Assembly: GCF_021354595.1 (NCBI RefSeq)
Contig: NZ_JADWYJ010000002.1
Span: forward strand, 744,001 to 808,000
From: Maribellus sp. CM-23
Lineage (GTDB): Bacteria; Bacteroidota; Bacteroidia; Bacteroidales; Prolixibacteraceae
Direction: 5' to 3'
DNA: 64,000 bases
Position numbers and translations under genes: made by a program. This document shows positions 26,246 through 33,702 of this stretch, in pieces; the first letter of the stretch is position 1, and each line of letters starts with the position of its first letter. The notes beneath the pieces are model-generated. The model made no database searches. It had not been told where the DNA came from and worked only from the letters and a program-made list of their open reading frames with translations.

Positions 26246-27109
26246 CTATTTAAATTTGGTTTTTGAATTTCCCTGGCTAAAAGAGCCATTGGGATAGGCT
26301 GATTTATTGGCAGCCCACCAAGAATTTGCTTCAGCATGGCTTTTAAATGCCCCCACATAAGTCCACGTTCCATTCTCGGGTTTCACCCAATAATGTCTGT
26401 CCCCGACAAGCTGTTTTACCAAACCCATGTCGTTTCCGGATTCGTTTGCCAATGATTCGTATGGCTTCAGGTATTGCCTTGAATTAGTATTTGCTTTTGT
26501 CCCCATCACATCCGCTTCCGTTTCAAGACCGGGGTCATCGTTGACATTCACCTGTCCTTTCATCTGAAAGGTAGGTTTTACCCTTCCCTGTTTTTGCTGA
26601 ACCACATGCCAGGCTTCGTGAGGCAAATGTTTTTCCTGCCCGGGTGCCAAATGAATATTTGTGCCTTGCGCAAATGCGTGCGCCTGCACTTTGGCCGGTT
26701 CATCAGAATTCCGATGCACTTTTACATCATCCATGCTAAATCCGGACAGATTCTCGATCCCCGATTTTAGATTGTCGGGCAAACCGGTATCGTTTTCCAT
26801 GGAAGAATGTTCAAATTTTCCCTGCATCAGTTCCTCCTCTTCCAATCCCTTTTTTTGCACGGTAAGGAATTTCCCCTGAAGTAGTTCTTCTTCCTCATCC
26901 ATTCGTTGAATTGCATGCGGATTAAGCATTTGCCTTAGTTGAACTGAGGCGGAATGATCCTGGCTATGCTTTGTCATCTCGTGGAGCTTTCGCTGCGTCA
27001 CGGCTTCCGGACGATTATCCGAATAAGTAGATGTTGCTTTTGACTGGCGCACAACCGGCGAATGTAACGCATCCGTGCGCCTGGAAGTTTTTACCTGCAG
27101 GGATTTCAT
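26246..27109 (-). CDS. DUF4157 protein with HExxH metallopeptidase motif, eCIS-associated
   Basis: This protein of 287 residues contains a DUF4157 domain (about 108-200), widespread near eCIS loci and in bacterial polymorphic-toxin proteins. The zinc-peptidase motif HEAWH lies at 164-168, and a downstream ETEAD segment (196-200) could give the third metal ligand. The N-terminal leader has DNRPExxxQR (31-40) and VQLRQM (56-61), in exactly the same spacing as in the next gene, plus a duplicated EEELxQGKF motif (about 73-99). The C-terminal 50 residues form a small aromatic-rich module (YWVKPENGTWTYVGAF) of unknown type. There is no signal peptide. It is the first gene of the minus-strand set and is followed after 31 bases by the kinase-like gene. 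It is either cargo itself or a processing or loading factor; the sequence does not decide. Confidence 0.85.
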   Translation of the reverse strand: MKSLQVKTSRRTDALHSPVVRQSKATSTYSDNRPEAVTQRKLHEMTKHSQDHSASVQLRQMLNPHAIQRMDEEEELLQGKFLTVQKKGLEEEELMQGKFEHSSMENDTGLPDNLKSGIENLSGFSMDDVKVHRNSDEPAKVQAHAFAQGTNIHLAPGQEKHLPHEAWHVVQQKQGRVKPTFQMKGQVNVNDDPGLETEADVMGTKANTNSRQYLKPYESLANESGNDMGLVKQLVGDRHYWVKPENGTWTYVGAFKSHAEANSWWAANKSAYPNGSFSQGNSKTKFK

Positions 27110-27290
27110 AATGGTTGACTTTATTTACTTCTGTTCTAGATAAACACAAAACTGTCTTTAATTTACAACAATTGCCTGACTTATACCAGTTTGATTGGAC
27201 TTAATTAAAAAGAACCGTGTCTTTTTTCATCCAGCATTACAGAATCAGAAGTTTCTTTCAAAAAAAGCGTTTGCACGAAACTACAGGACA

Positions 27291-27320
27291 AAAAAAGGCC
27301 GCTGATTTTCAACGACCTTT
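27291..27320 (-). terminator. Rho-independent terminator after sugar symporter gene
   Basis: On the minus strand AAAGGTCG and CGGCCTTT pair with one G-T wobble around a loop of about 11 bases that can extend the stem by two or three pairs. The hairpin is followed by a run of T. It lies about 37 bases after the stop of the FucP-type gene and should end that operon before the eCIS cargo genes downstream on the same strand. Confidence 0.6.
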
Positions 27321-27356
27321 CTGCTATAAATTTTAACCCTTTGTTTTTCTGAAGCA

Positions 27357-28787
27357 TTAAGTGAAGTTGGTCTTTTTCTTTACACCAACCAAAATCCCGT
27401 AAAAAGCCACCACCAAAAATGCAAATGCAGGAACCCAGTAGGCCAGTTTTATACTTCCTGCCTGATCGGAAACAATTCCCTGTATTTGCGTAAGCACTGC
27501 CGCTCCGGCAATGGCCATAACCATGCCGGCTCCTCCAATTTTTGTGTCCTCTCCCAATCCGGTAATTCCCAGCCCGTAAATGGTCGGAAACATCAACGAC
27601 ATGCACCCCGAAACACCCATTAAAGCATAAACGCCTGCAAAACCACTTCCGTAAATGGCAATAATACAAAGTAAGGCAGCCAGCAAACCAAGTGCGGTTA
27701 GCATTACCCGTGGTCTAAAAAAGCGCATCAGCCAGGTGCAAATAAACCTGCCAGCAACAAACAATACTAACGACATAATGTAGTAGGTAGCACCGGCCTG
27801 CTCCGGTGTTCGGGGCAACAAAGGATCCAGGCCGATCTTATCGACCAGGTTGTAAAAGCCGGCCGCCACAGGCTCAACATTCCGCAATGCATAAATGATT
27901 TGGTCAGCTGTTGCTCCCGTTCCCAAAGCGGCCACAACGCCGTCGAAATTCAGCTGTTGCATTACATAGCGGATGATAAACGACCAAACCGCTATTTGCG
28001 CACCCACATAAAAAAACTGGGCTACCACTCCCCACACATAATTCCGGTTCTTTATCAGCCTGCGGAATGTTCCTGCAAAATCCAGCCGCTTGTCGTCTTC
28101 TTTCAGATGGGGCATTCGGGTTACAAATATCATCAGTAAAATTGTTACCATCACAAAGCCTACTGCCAGGTAAGTAGTGGTCACCGCATTTAATTCCGCC
28201 CCTTGTATTTTGGCCAGTTCTTCAGCCGAAAGTGCCCTTCGTTCGGCCGGGCCGAGTGTACTGAGTTGCGAAAGCACAAACACCTGGCTAATCACCACTC
28301 CGGTAATGGCCCCAAAAGGATTGAACGATTGGGCAAAATTGAGGCGACGTGTGGCTGTTTCTTCCGGCCCAATGGCATATACATATGAATTTGTGGAGGT
28401 TTCCAAAACCGAGAGCCCGGCAAACAATACAATAATGGCAAAGAGAAACATGAAAAATCCGATGCCAATGTTTTGGTTTGCAATCAGCATGGCCGGATAA
28501 AACAAAAAAGCGCCGGACGCATAAAGTCCCAGCCCAAGCATTACCCCCGACTTATAACTAAACCTTTTGATAAACAACGCTCCCGGAATGGCAAAACAAC
28601 CATAGCCAATCAGGTAACAAGCTACCTGTATCCAGGCTGTTTTGGTGTCGCTCAGGCTCATGATCCGCTTGAAAGCCGCCAGCATGGTATCGGTCAGGTT
28701 ATTGGGCACTGCCCACGCAAAAAACAGCGATGTAAGCAGAATAAAAGGCCACAAAATGCCTTTCGGAATTACGCGGTGTTTTTCCAT
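27357..28787 (-). CDS. fucP: FucP-type sugar:H+ symporter (MFS, FHS family)
   Basis: This inner-membrane transporter of 476 residues has about 12 hydrophobic helices in the fucose-galactose-glucose:H+ symporter family (FucP-like). Visible features are the N-terminal FAWAVPNNLTDTMLAAFKR segment, the helix-4 region SVLETSTNSYVYAIGPEETATRRLNFAQSF split across its conserved Glu, Asn and Gln residues, and a C-terminal GLGITGLGEDTKIGGA loop. An insertion of about 50 residues between helices 7 and 8 is typical of Bacteroidota members. It follows a lipoprotein gene and a GH172 enzyme gene on the same strand, so it probably imports the monosaccharide they release. L-fucose is only the family's namesake substrate; the actual sugar is uncertain. 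Confidence 0.85.
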   Translation of the reverse strand: MEKHRVIPKGILWPFILLTSLFFAWAVPNNLTDTMLAAFKRIMSLSDTKTAWIQVACYLIGYGCFAIPGALFIKRFSYKSGVMLGLGLYASGAFLFYPAMLIANQNIGIGFFMFLFAIIVLFAGLSVLETSTNSYVYAIGPEETATRRLNFAQSFNPFGAITGVVISQVFVLSQLSTLGPAERRALSAEELAKIQGAELNAVTTTYLAVGFVMVTILLMIFVTRMPHLKEDDKRLDFAGTFRRLIKNRNYVWGVVAQFFYVGAQIAVWSFIIRYVMQQLNFDGVVAALGTGATADQIIYALRNVEPVAAGFYNLVDKIGLDPLLPRTPEQAGATYYIMSLVLFVAGRFICTWLMRFFRPRVMLTALGLLAALLCIIAIYGSGFAGVYALMGVSGCMSLMFPTIYGLGITGLGEDTKIGGAGMVMAIAGAAVLTQIQGIVSDQAGSIKLAYWVPAFAFLVVAFYGILVGVKKKTNFT

Positions 28788-28821
28788 GTTTAGTTCAATA
28801 GTAGGTGATTGAAATTCGGTA

Positions 28822-30078
28822 TTAAAACGCTTCTTTTATCTCTTCAATTGTAAGATTAAACATCGATTCTGTGATCTCACTCAGGTATTTTTCGTCGCCG
28901 GTAATATGAAAAATGCGTTGTGTGTGCGACAACTTCTCGCCCGCTTTTAACATGGCCGCGGGCGATGAACTTTCAATCTCATAAAACGGTCCCATTACCG
29001 AACCGTCGTCCGTTGGCCCATCGTTGTACGAGTTTACAACATCCCCGCTCAAAGGGTCATCCTGATCGCCCCAAACCGAATTCACATACTTCCCGGGCTT
29101 TTCGGGATTCGAATACCACAGCAGGGTCAGCACTTTGCTGATCGGATCGTAGCTCCCGCAATACGGCAGCGCACGCATGGGAGGAACACCTATTTTGCTT
29201 CGGTATTTCCCGTCAACTTTAAAGAAAATGGTGCCTTCTTTTACGATCAAGCGGTCTGCCGGAACTTCACCAAAATAGTTATCGGTCACAATTTTTCCCA
29301 GCTCCTCAACACTTCCGGTTTTGTAGGGAACAAACACCACTCCCTGCTCCGATGGGTTAAACATGCAAAGCATCCACAACGACAAAACTCCGTCGGTGGA
29401 ACTCCAATCATTCGCTCCCAGGTTTGACAAGCTATTCACCGATTCAAAAGCCACAAAACCCAATTCGTCATTCAAGGTCATACCCAGAGCTTGCTCCGTA
29501 TGTTCTTTTGAAAGTATTTCCACCGAACGCTGAATCTCCATATCCATCACCGTTCCAGAAGCATTTTCGATCGAAAATTCTTTTTGAAAGAGCGCTTTGC
29601 TCAGCCCTTGCTCAACTATTCTGAAAGGTTCGGTATCCAATTCTTTCGGCACTACCCAGTTGGCAAAAACCTGCTCGGTTCCGGGTTTAAAATAAATGGA
29701 GAAAGGCCCTCCTTCGGGTCCCAGCCAAAGCCGTTCCTCACCACCAAAGGGGTTAAATTGAGCGCTGCGTTCACCCGACTGAAACACATCGTAATTGATC
29801 CATCCAAAACTTTTCCCGCCGTTACCCTCAGCTGTGGAAGTCATCACTCTTCCCTGAAGATTGGGAACAATCAAAACCTTCCCCGATGAGCCGTTAACGG
29901 TCAATTCCAGGTAGTCGATGTTATTTTTCTGAAAAAAAGCTACATCATAGCCATAAGTCCCTCTGTCAAAACTTTCCATTGTATCCGTTTTTGAGTTTTT
30001 CCTATTCGAATTGAATGAACAGGAAATCAGCCCCGCCAGTCCAATCCAGATGATTGCGAATTTAAAAAAGTGTAGCAT
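28822..30078 (-). CDS. Lipoprotein of aldose-epimerase-like/DUF6786 type
   Basis: This protein of 418 residues has a lipoprotein signal peptide ending in LISC with the lipidated Cys at 20. The mature part is rich in beta strands with many Gly, Trp and Phe residues and segments such as GGEERLWLGPEGGPFSIYF and a C-terminal GPFYEIESSSPAAMLKAGE. This recalls galactose-mutarotase-like beta-sandwich proteins grouped, as far as I remember, as DUF6786. It lies between a GH172 enzyme gene and a FucP-type symporter gene with 10 and 34 base gaps, so a role in sugar handling in the periplasm or at the outer membrane is likely. No catalytic residue can be named. Confidence 0.7.
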   Translation of the reverse strand: MLHFFKFAIIWIGLAGLISCSFNSNRKNSKTDTMESFDRGTYGYDVAFFQKNNIDYLELTVNGSSGKVLIVPNLQGRVMTSTAEGNGGKSFGWINYDVFQSGERSAQFNPFGGEERLWLGPEGGPFSIYFKPGTEQVFANWVVPKELDTEPFRIVEQGLSKALFQKEFSIENASGTVMDMEIQRSVEILSKEHTEQALGMTLNDELGFVAFESVNSLSNLGANDWSSTDGVLSLWMLCMFNPSEQGVVFVPYKTGSVEELGKIVTDNYFGEVPADRLIVKEGTIFFKVDGKYRSKIGVPPMRALPYCGSYDPISKVLTLLWYSNPEKPGKYVNSVWGDQDDPLSGDVVNSYNDGPTDDGSVMGPFYEIESSSPAAMLKAGEKLSHTQRIFHITGDEKYLSEITESMFNLTIEEIKEAF

Positions 30079-30088
30079 AATTCAAGCA

Positions 30089-31246
30089 TTAATTTACTTC
30101 CAGTTCCTGCCACGAAGGAAATTCGGGAAAAGTGGCGTGCGGCTCAGCCTGGTACCAGTAACTCACTGAAGCTATATCCGATTTTTGAGGCAAATAACGG
30201 TGTCCGTGGCGCCACCCCAGATCCTGGATCGTTACTTTCAGGTCTTTCTTAAAGCGAATCGGGTCGAGAATGTGCCAGCGGTACAAACCAAAACGCTGTT
30301 GCGATTTGTAAGTACCATCAGGGCGGATCACCTGATGCAAACCTGCATACGGAGTGCAGAATTCTTGGTATTGCCCCTCGCGGTCGAAATTATACGACCC
30401 GCAAAAATAATCCTCGGTACCGGTTCCGCAGATCGTCGGAAATTCAGAGTCGCCGTCCATGAAAAACTTGATCTCGCCTTCGCCCCACCAGCCGTTGTTG
30501 TTCACACCCCACGCAACGTAAGTTCCCACGTACTGGCCTTGTCCTTTTACGCCATCAAGCAAGGTATGAACCGACGTCATATTCGGATTACTGCGCCGGA
30601 ACTGGGCATGAAAGTAAGCCGCATCATCAGGCACTTCCGTTAAAGTATAATCGATTTGGTAATACAGCCTCATTTCATCCTTGTCGTTGATGTTCTCCAT
30701 GGTTATTTTGCATTTTTTACGAAACGGCATCGGCCAGTAGCAATTAAAAGCACTACCGGGATTTACACAAACGGCCAGCGACGAAAGCGGCGCATAAACA
30801 TTCCAGCCCATGGCAAAAAAATCGCCTACCGGGCATTCAACAGAAGGTTCTTTCTCGTCGTCCCAATACATGCGAATAATGGAGAATTTCCAGTTACCGG
30901 TGGGCGTCATCCAAATGTGCTGGATGGAACCCGGCCCGTCAATTTCGGCCAGGGTAAAGGTCTCTCCCGGTTTGATAATGATAAACGGATTCACCTTCCA
31001 GCCTTGCCCCAGGTCGCGTGCCACCTCGGCAGCATTGGCTTTGTTTCTGATCCCCTTATCTTCCGGCGAGGCCATGCCTCCCTTGCCTTTCTCCCCGGTA
31101 AAATTCTCGGGACTGATCGATCTTGTCTCGGCATTTGACAGACGGTAAATATTGCCCATGTTCATATTCAACCCATCGAACGAGGTTTGGGAACTTACCT
31201 GACCTGCGATTACAATGACGGCAAGTAATACTAAAATTTGTTTCAT
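30089..31246 (-). CDS. GH172-family (DUF2961) glycoside hydrolase
   Basis: This protein of 385 residues has a signal peptide (about 1-19, ending VSSQ) and the DUF2961 fold now classed as GH172. Known members act on alpha-D-fructofuranosides or alpha-D-arabinofuranosides. Landmarks are EIDGPGSIQHIWMTPTG (about 102-118), SAFNCYWPMPFRKK and the highly conserved GTGTEDYF segment (about 260-267), which carries a glutamate important in the family. Such enzymes assemble from repeated double jelly-roll-like units. It is the first gene of a three-gene minus-strand operon with a lipoprotein and a FucP-type symporter. The substrate may differ from the characterised ones. Confidence 0.87.
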   Translation of the reverse strand: MKQILVLLAVIVIAGQVSSQTSFDGLNMNMGNIYRLSNAETRSISPENFTGEKGKGGMASPEDKGIRNKANAAEVARDLGQGWKVNPFIIIKPGETFTLAEIDGPGSIQHIWMTPTGNWKFSIIRMYWDDEKEPSVECPVGDFFAMGWNVYAPLSSLAVCVNPGSAFNCYWPMPFRKKCKITMENINDKDEMRLYYQIDYTLTEVPDDAAYFHAQFRRSNPNMTSVHTLLDGVKGQGQYVGTYVAWGVNNNGWWGEGEIKFFMDGDSEFPTICGTGTEDYFCGSYNFDREGQYQEFCTPYAGLHQVIRPDGTYKSQQRFGLYRWHILDPIRFKKDLKVTIQDLGWRHGHRYLPQKSDIASVSYWYQAEPHATFPEFPSWQELEVN

Positions 31247-31728
31247 CGACTTAGATTTTATTTGGTTTATTTATTGGTTCTTAGCACCTGAATATTGCTG
31301 AATAAATGCTGACTTCCTGCGTAACACTGCGATTCTGCCGCCCGGCAAAACAAGCGGAGAAATGCACCTCCTACCGATAACCTTTAAGGATATTTTTTAG
31401 TCATTGTTGGTTTAGCTTATCCGATTTACGGTGTATGCAATGCTGTGAAAATCACAGCTGAATGCCTATCAAATATAAGCTTAAGCATCCAAAAAAACAC
31501 ACGATTGTGATACAATATATTCAACAGCTTGCTTTTATATTCTTTATTTTTAGCCGGATCAAACTATTAATTGTGTTGCAACGCGCGGAAAAAAAGACCG
31601 GTACGACCAATTGTTACCTGATCTTTTATTTCGTTCATTATCAAATGTGAAATTAACAATCGCTCATTTTCAAGTTCCCCTCCCCAGTTCTAATCTATTT
31701 CTATCTTTATCCCTCTGAAGTGTCTTTT
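31247..31728. other. Divergent intergenic region between GH172 and sigma factor genes
   Basis: No gene is supported in this 480-base stretch; a 62-codon frame from 31462 lacks coding character. It must hold the promoters of the GH172 operon (leftward) and of the ECF sigma gene (rightward). It contains a perfect inverted repeat at 31442-31458 (separate entry) and a smaller ATTGT-GAT-ACAAT palindrome at 31504-31516. I could not place a confident promoter. Confidence 0.5.
31442..31458. promoter_or_regulatory. Inverted repeat, possible operator
   Basis: GCTGTGA and TCACAGC are perfect 7-base arms separated by AAA. The core TGTGA...TCACA resembles half-sites of CRP-like regulators but the spacing is 3 rather than 6 bases, so another dimeric regulator is equally possible. 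It lies about 195 bases upstream of the GH172 start and 270 bases upstream of the sigma factor start. Confidence 0.3.
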
Positions 31729-32316
31729 ATGGGAGAGGACTATAATCTGTGGGAGAATTTCAAAAAAGGGAAAGATTACGCCGTTTCTGAAATTTATGAT
31801 CGTCACGTGGATTTTTTATTCAATTACGGGAAAAAATTTACGGCTGATGAAGATATTGTATTGGATACCATTCAGGACATTTTTTTTGATTTGATTCGCA
31901 ACCGTAAAAACTTAGGATCAACCGATAATATCAGATTATATCTTCTCAAAACATTCAGGAGAAAACTAATCAGAGCGTTGGAAAAGAATAAAAAATACGG
32001 AGTAATGCCCGATTTCCAGGAAGAAATAAGTCCTGATATATCTTTTTCGATTGAGGAACAAATGATTCAGGACGAAGAATCTGCCCAAAAGATCAAACTG
32101 ATTACCGAAGCTCTCCATCAGCTAAATCAAAGACAAAGAGAGATTTTGTATTATAAATTCACCTGTGGTTTTGATTATCCCGAGATCTGCGAGCTCATGT
32201 CGATCTCGTACGATACCGCCAGACAATTGGTTTCCAGAACGATTCAATCACTCAAGAAGAGTCTCCCTTCAAAATTAGCTCCCTTACTTTTTATCTGTCT
32301 TTCAAAAAAAAGATAA
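31729..32316 (+). CDS. ECF-type RNA polymerase sigma factor (peptide-type SusCD locus)
   Basis: This protein of 195 residues has the two-domain layout of ECF sigma factors. Region sigma2 (about 20-90) includes the DTIQDIFFDLI segment. Region sigma4 (about 125-180) has the helix-turn-helix QRQREILYYKFTCGFDYPEI followed by SYDTARQLVSRTIQSLKK. A GTG nine bases upstream (31720) could also start the gene; the ATG at 31729 is preferred. A FecR anti-sigma gene follows after 69 bases and then a SusC gene with an STN domain, the standard set for trans-envelope signalling in Bacteroidota. It probably directs transcription of the SusCD genes downstream. Confidence 0.93.
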   Translation: MGEDYNLWENFKKGKDYAVSEIYDRHVDFLFNYGKKFTADEDIVLDTIQDIFFDLIRNRKNLGSTDNIRLYLLKTFRRKLIRALEKNKKYGVMPDFQEEISPDISFSIEEQMIQDEESAQKIKLITEALHQLNQRQREILYYKFTCGFDYPEICELMSISYDTARQLVSRTIQSLKKSLPSKLAPLLFICLSKKR

Positions 32317-32385
32317 AGTTTTAAATCTTTTTTGTCACAAAACAAATCTCATTGCCTTTTAATTGATATAAAACAAAGGCAAAAA

Positions 32386-33609
32386 ATGTCAAATAAAAGG
32401 AAATACTCCGGTTTCTCTATCGAAGATTTATTACACGATCAGGAGTTTGTGCAGGAAGCACTAAAGCCTGACAAAATATCGTGGAACAGTTTTCTGAATA
32501 ACCATCCGGAAGAGAAAAACAAAATGATTCAGGCCAAAAGAATCATTGAAGTTTTTGAGGTTTCAACCGTCCCTCTTGATCAAAATAAGAAGGCCCATGT
32601 ATGGAGCAACATCAAAAATTACCATGCAGCGAACAAAGCCCCCCGCAAAATTTTCCGGTTCAGAGCTGTTGCTGCGGCAGTAATTTCGCTGTTTGTTGTA
32701 GCCGGAAGCTGGTACTGGAGTTATAACCGGCAATCTGAATGGTTTTTCGAAAGCAACAACTCAAGCGGTAAACCTGAAGTACTAAAGTCGACCCTAATTC
32801 TTTCCAATGGAGACGAAATTGCCTTAAACGAGGCCAAATCAGCTTTAACTGTTTTGGAAAGGAAACAGGCTATTCAGATCAACCACGACAGCATTGTTGC
32901 CACCAAGCCAGAAACAGAAAAGACGTCTCCCAAAGAAGAACTTAACAAAATAATTGTTCCTTATGGCGAAGAGAGCAGTCTTTTGCTGGCCGACGGTACC
33001 AAAGTATGGCTAAATGCGGGAAGCCAGCTGGCTTTTCCAATTCAGTTTAGCGAAAAAACACGCCAGGTGTACCTCGAAGGAGAAGCCTATTTTGAGGTAG
33101 CCAAAAACAGTGACAAACCATTTATCGTTTCTACCCACAACATCGATGTGAAGGTGTATGGAACAAAATTCAATATCAGCGCCTACCGGAACGATGATTA
33201 TACCGAAACAGTATTGCTGGAGGGCAAGATTTCGCTGATCAAAAACAAATCGCTGCTTGGCAGGGAAACCTATATGACTCCAGGCCAAAAAGCGGTATAC
33301 AACAATGCAGGGAAGGATATTACACTGGAAAAAACAAACAAACCGGAGCTCTATACATCGTGGAGGGAAGGCTGGTACGAATTCTCGGATGTTGACCTGA
33401 CTTATGTAACCCACAAGCTGGAAAGGTTTTACAACGTGAAGTTTGAATACAACACTGAGCTTGTTAAAAACAGTTACCGTTTAAGTGGCAAGCTGGAATT
33501 AAAAGAATCGCTGGAGAATGTATTATCGATTCTTGCCAAGGTAACCAACACCGAATATCGTGTTGAAGCCGACAAAATAATCGTTTCGGAAGCAAAAGAA
33601 GGAGAGTAA
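32386..33609 (+). CDS. FecR-type anti-sigma factor
   Basis: This protein of 407 residues has a cytoplasmic N-terminal part of about 95 residues that should bind the sigma factor. One membrane helix (about 102-120, VAAAVISLFVVAGSWYW) follows, then a periplasmic FecR domain with the hallmarks IIVPYGEESSLLLADGTKVWLNAGS, FEVAKNSDKPFIV and VYGTKFNISAYR (each part of the usual FecR pattern) and a C-terminal STN-interacting domain. A TTG-started longer frame from 32332 is less likely than the ATG at 32386. It sits between its ECF sigma factor and the SusC gene it is expected to sense. An imperfect hairpin at 33623-33650 separates it from SusC. Confidence 0.92.
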   Translation: MSNKRKYSGFSIEDLLHDQEFVQEALKPDKISWNSFLNNHPEEKNKMIQAKRIIEVFEVSTVPLDQNKKAHVWSNIKNYHAANKAPRKIFRFRAVAAAVISLFVVAGSWYWSYNRQSEWFFESNNSSGKPEVLKSTLILSNGDEIALNEAKSALTVLERKQAIQINHDSIVATKPETEKTSPKEELNKIIVPYGEESSLLLADGTKVWLNAGSQLAFPIQFSEKTRQVYLEGEAYFEVAKNSDKPFIVSTHNIDVKVYGTKFNISAYRNDDYTETVLLEGKISLIKNKSLLGRETYMTPGQKAVYNNAGKDITLEKTNKPELYTSWREGWYEFSDVDLTYVTHKLERFYNVKFEYNTELVKNSYRLSGKLELKESLENVLSILAKVTNTEYRVEADKIIVSEAKEGE

Positions 33610-33622
33610 AAATAATAAAGAT

Positions 33623-33650
33623 GGAGAACGAGATTAGGCCCTCATTCTCC
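33623..33650 (+). other. Imperfect hairpin between FecR and SusC genes
   Basis: GGAGAACGAG and CTCATTCTCC can pair over nine positions with one mismatch around an eight-base loop. No T-run follows, so it is not a typical terminator. It may be an RNA-processing element or chance. The second SusCD locus in this window also has a hairpin at the same place in its gene order. Confidence 0.3.
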
Positions 33651-33702
33651 ACCAAACTGTTAATCATTATCTAAAAGGTAAAAATAGATAATTCATAAAA
33701 GT

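Noticed and set aside
27205..27669. Minus-strand open frame of 154 codons overlapping the end of the FucP-type gene
   Set aside because: It is in another frame of the symporter gene and covers its terminator; the amino-acid composition (rich in Cys, Gly, Arg, His) is that of a shadow frame.
31462..31650. Open frame of 62 codons in the divergent region upstream of the sigma factor
   Set aside because: It is short, Lys/Ile/Phe-rich through base composition, and overlaps the region expected to hold promoters; no coding evidence.
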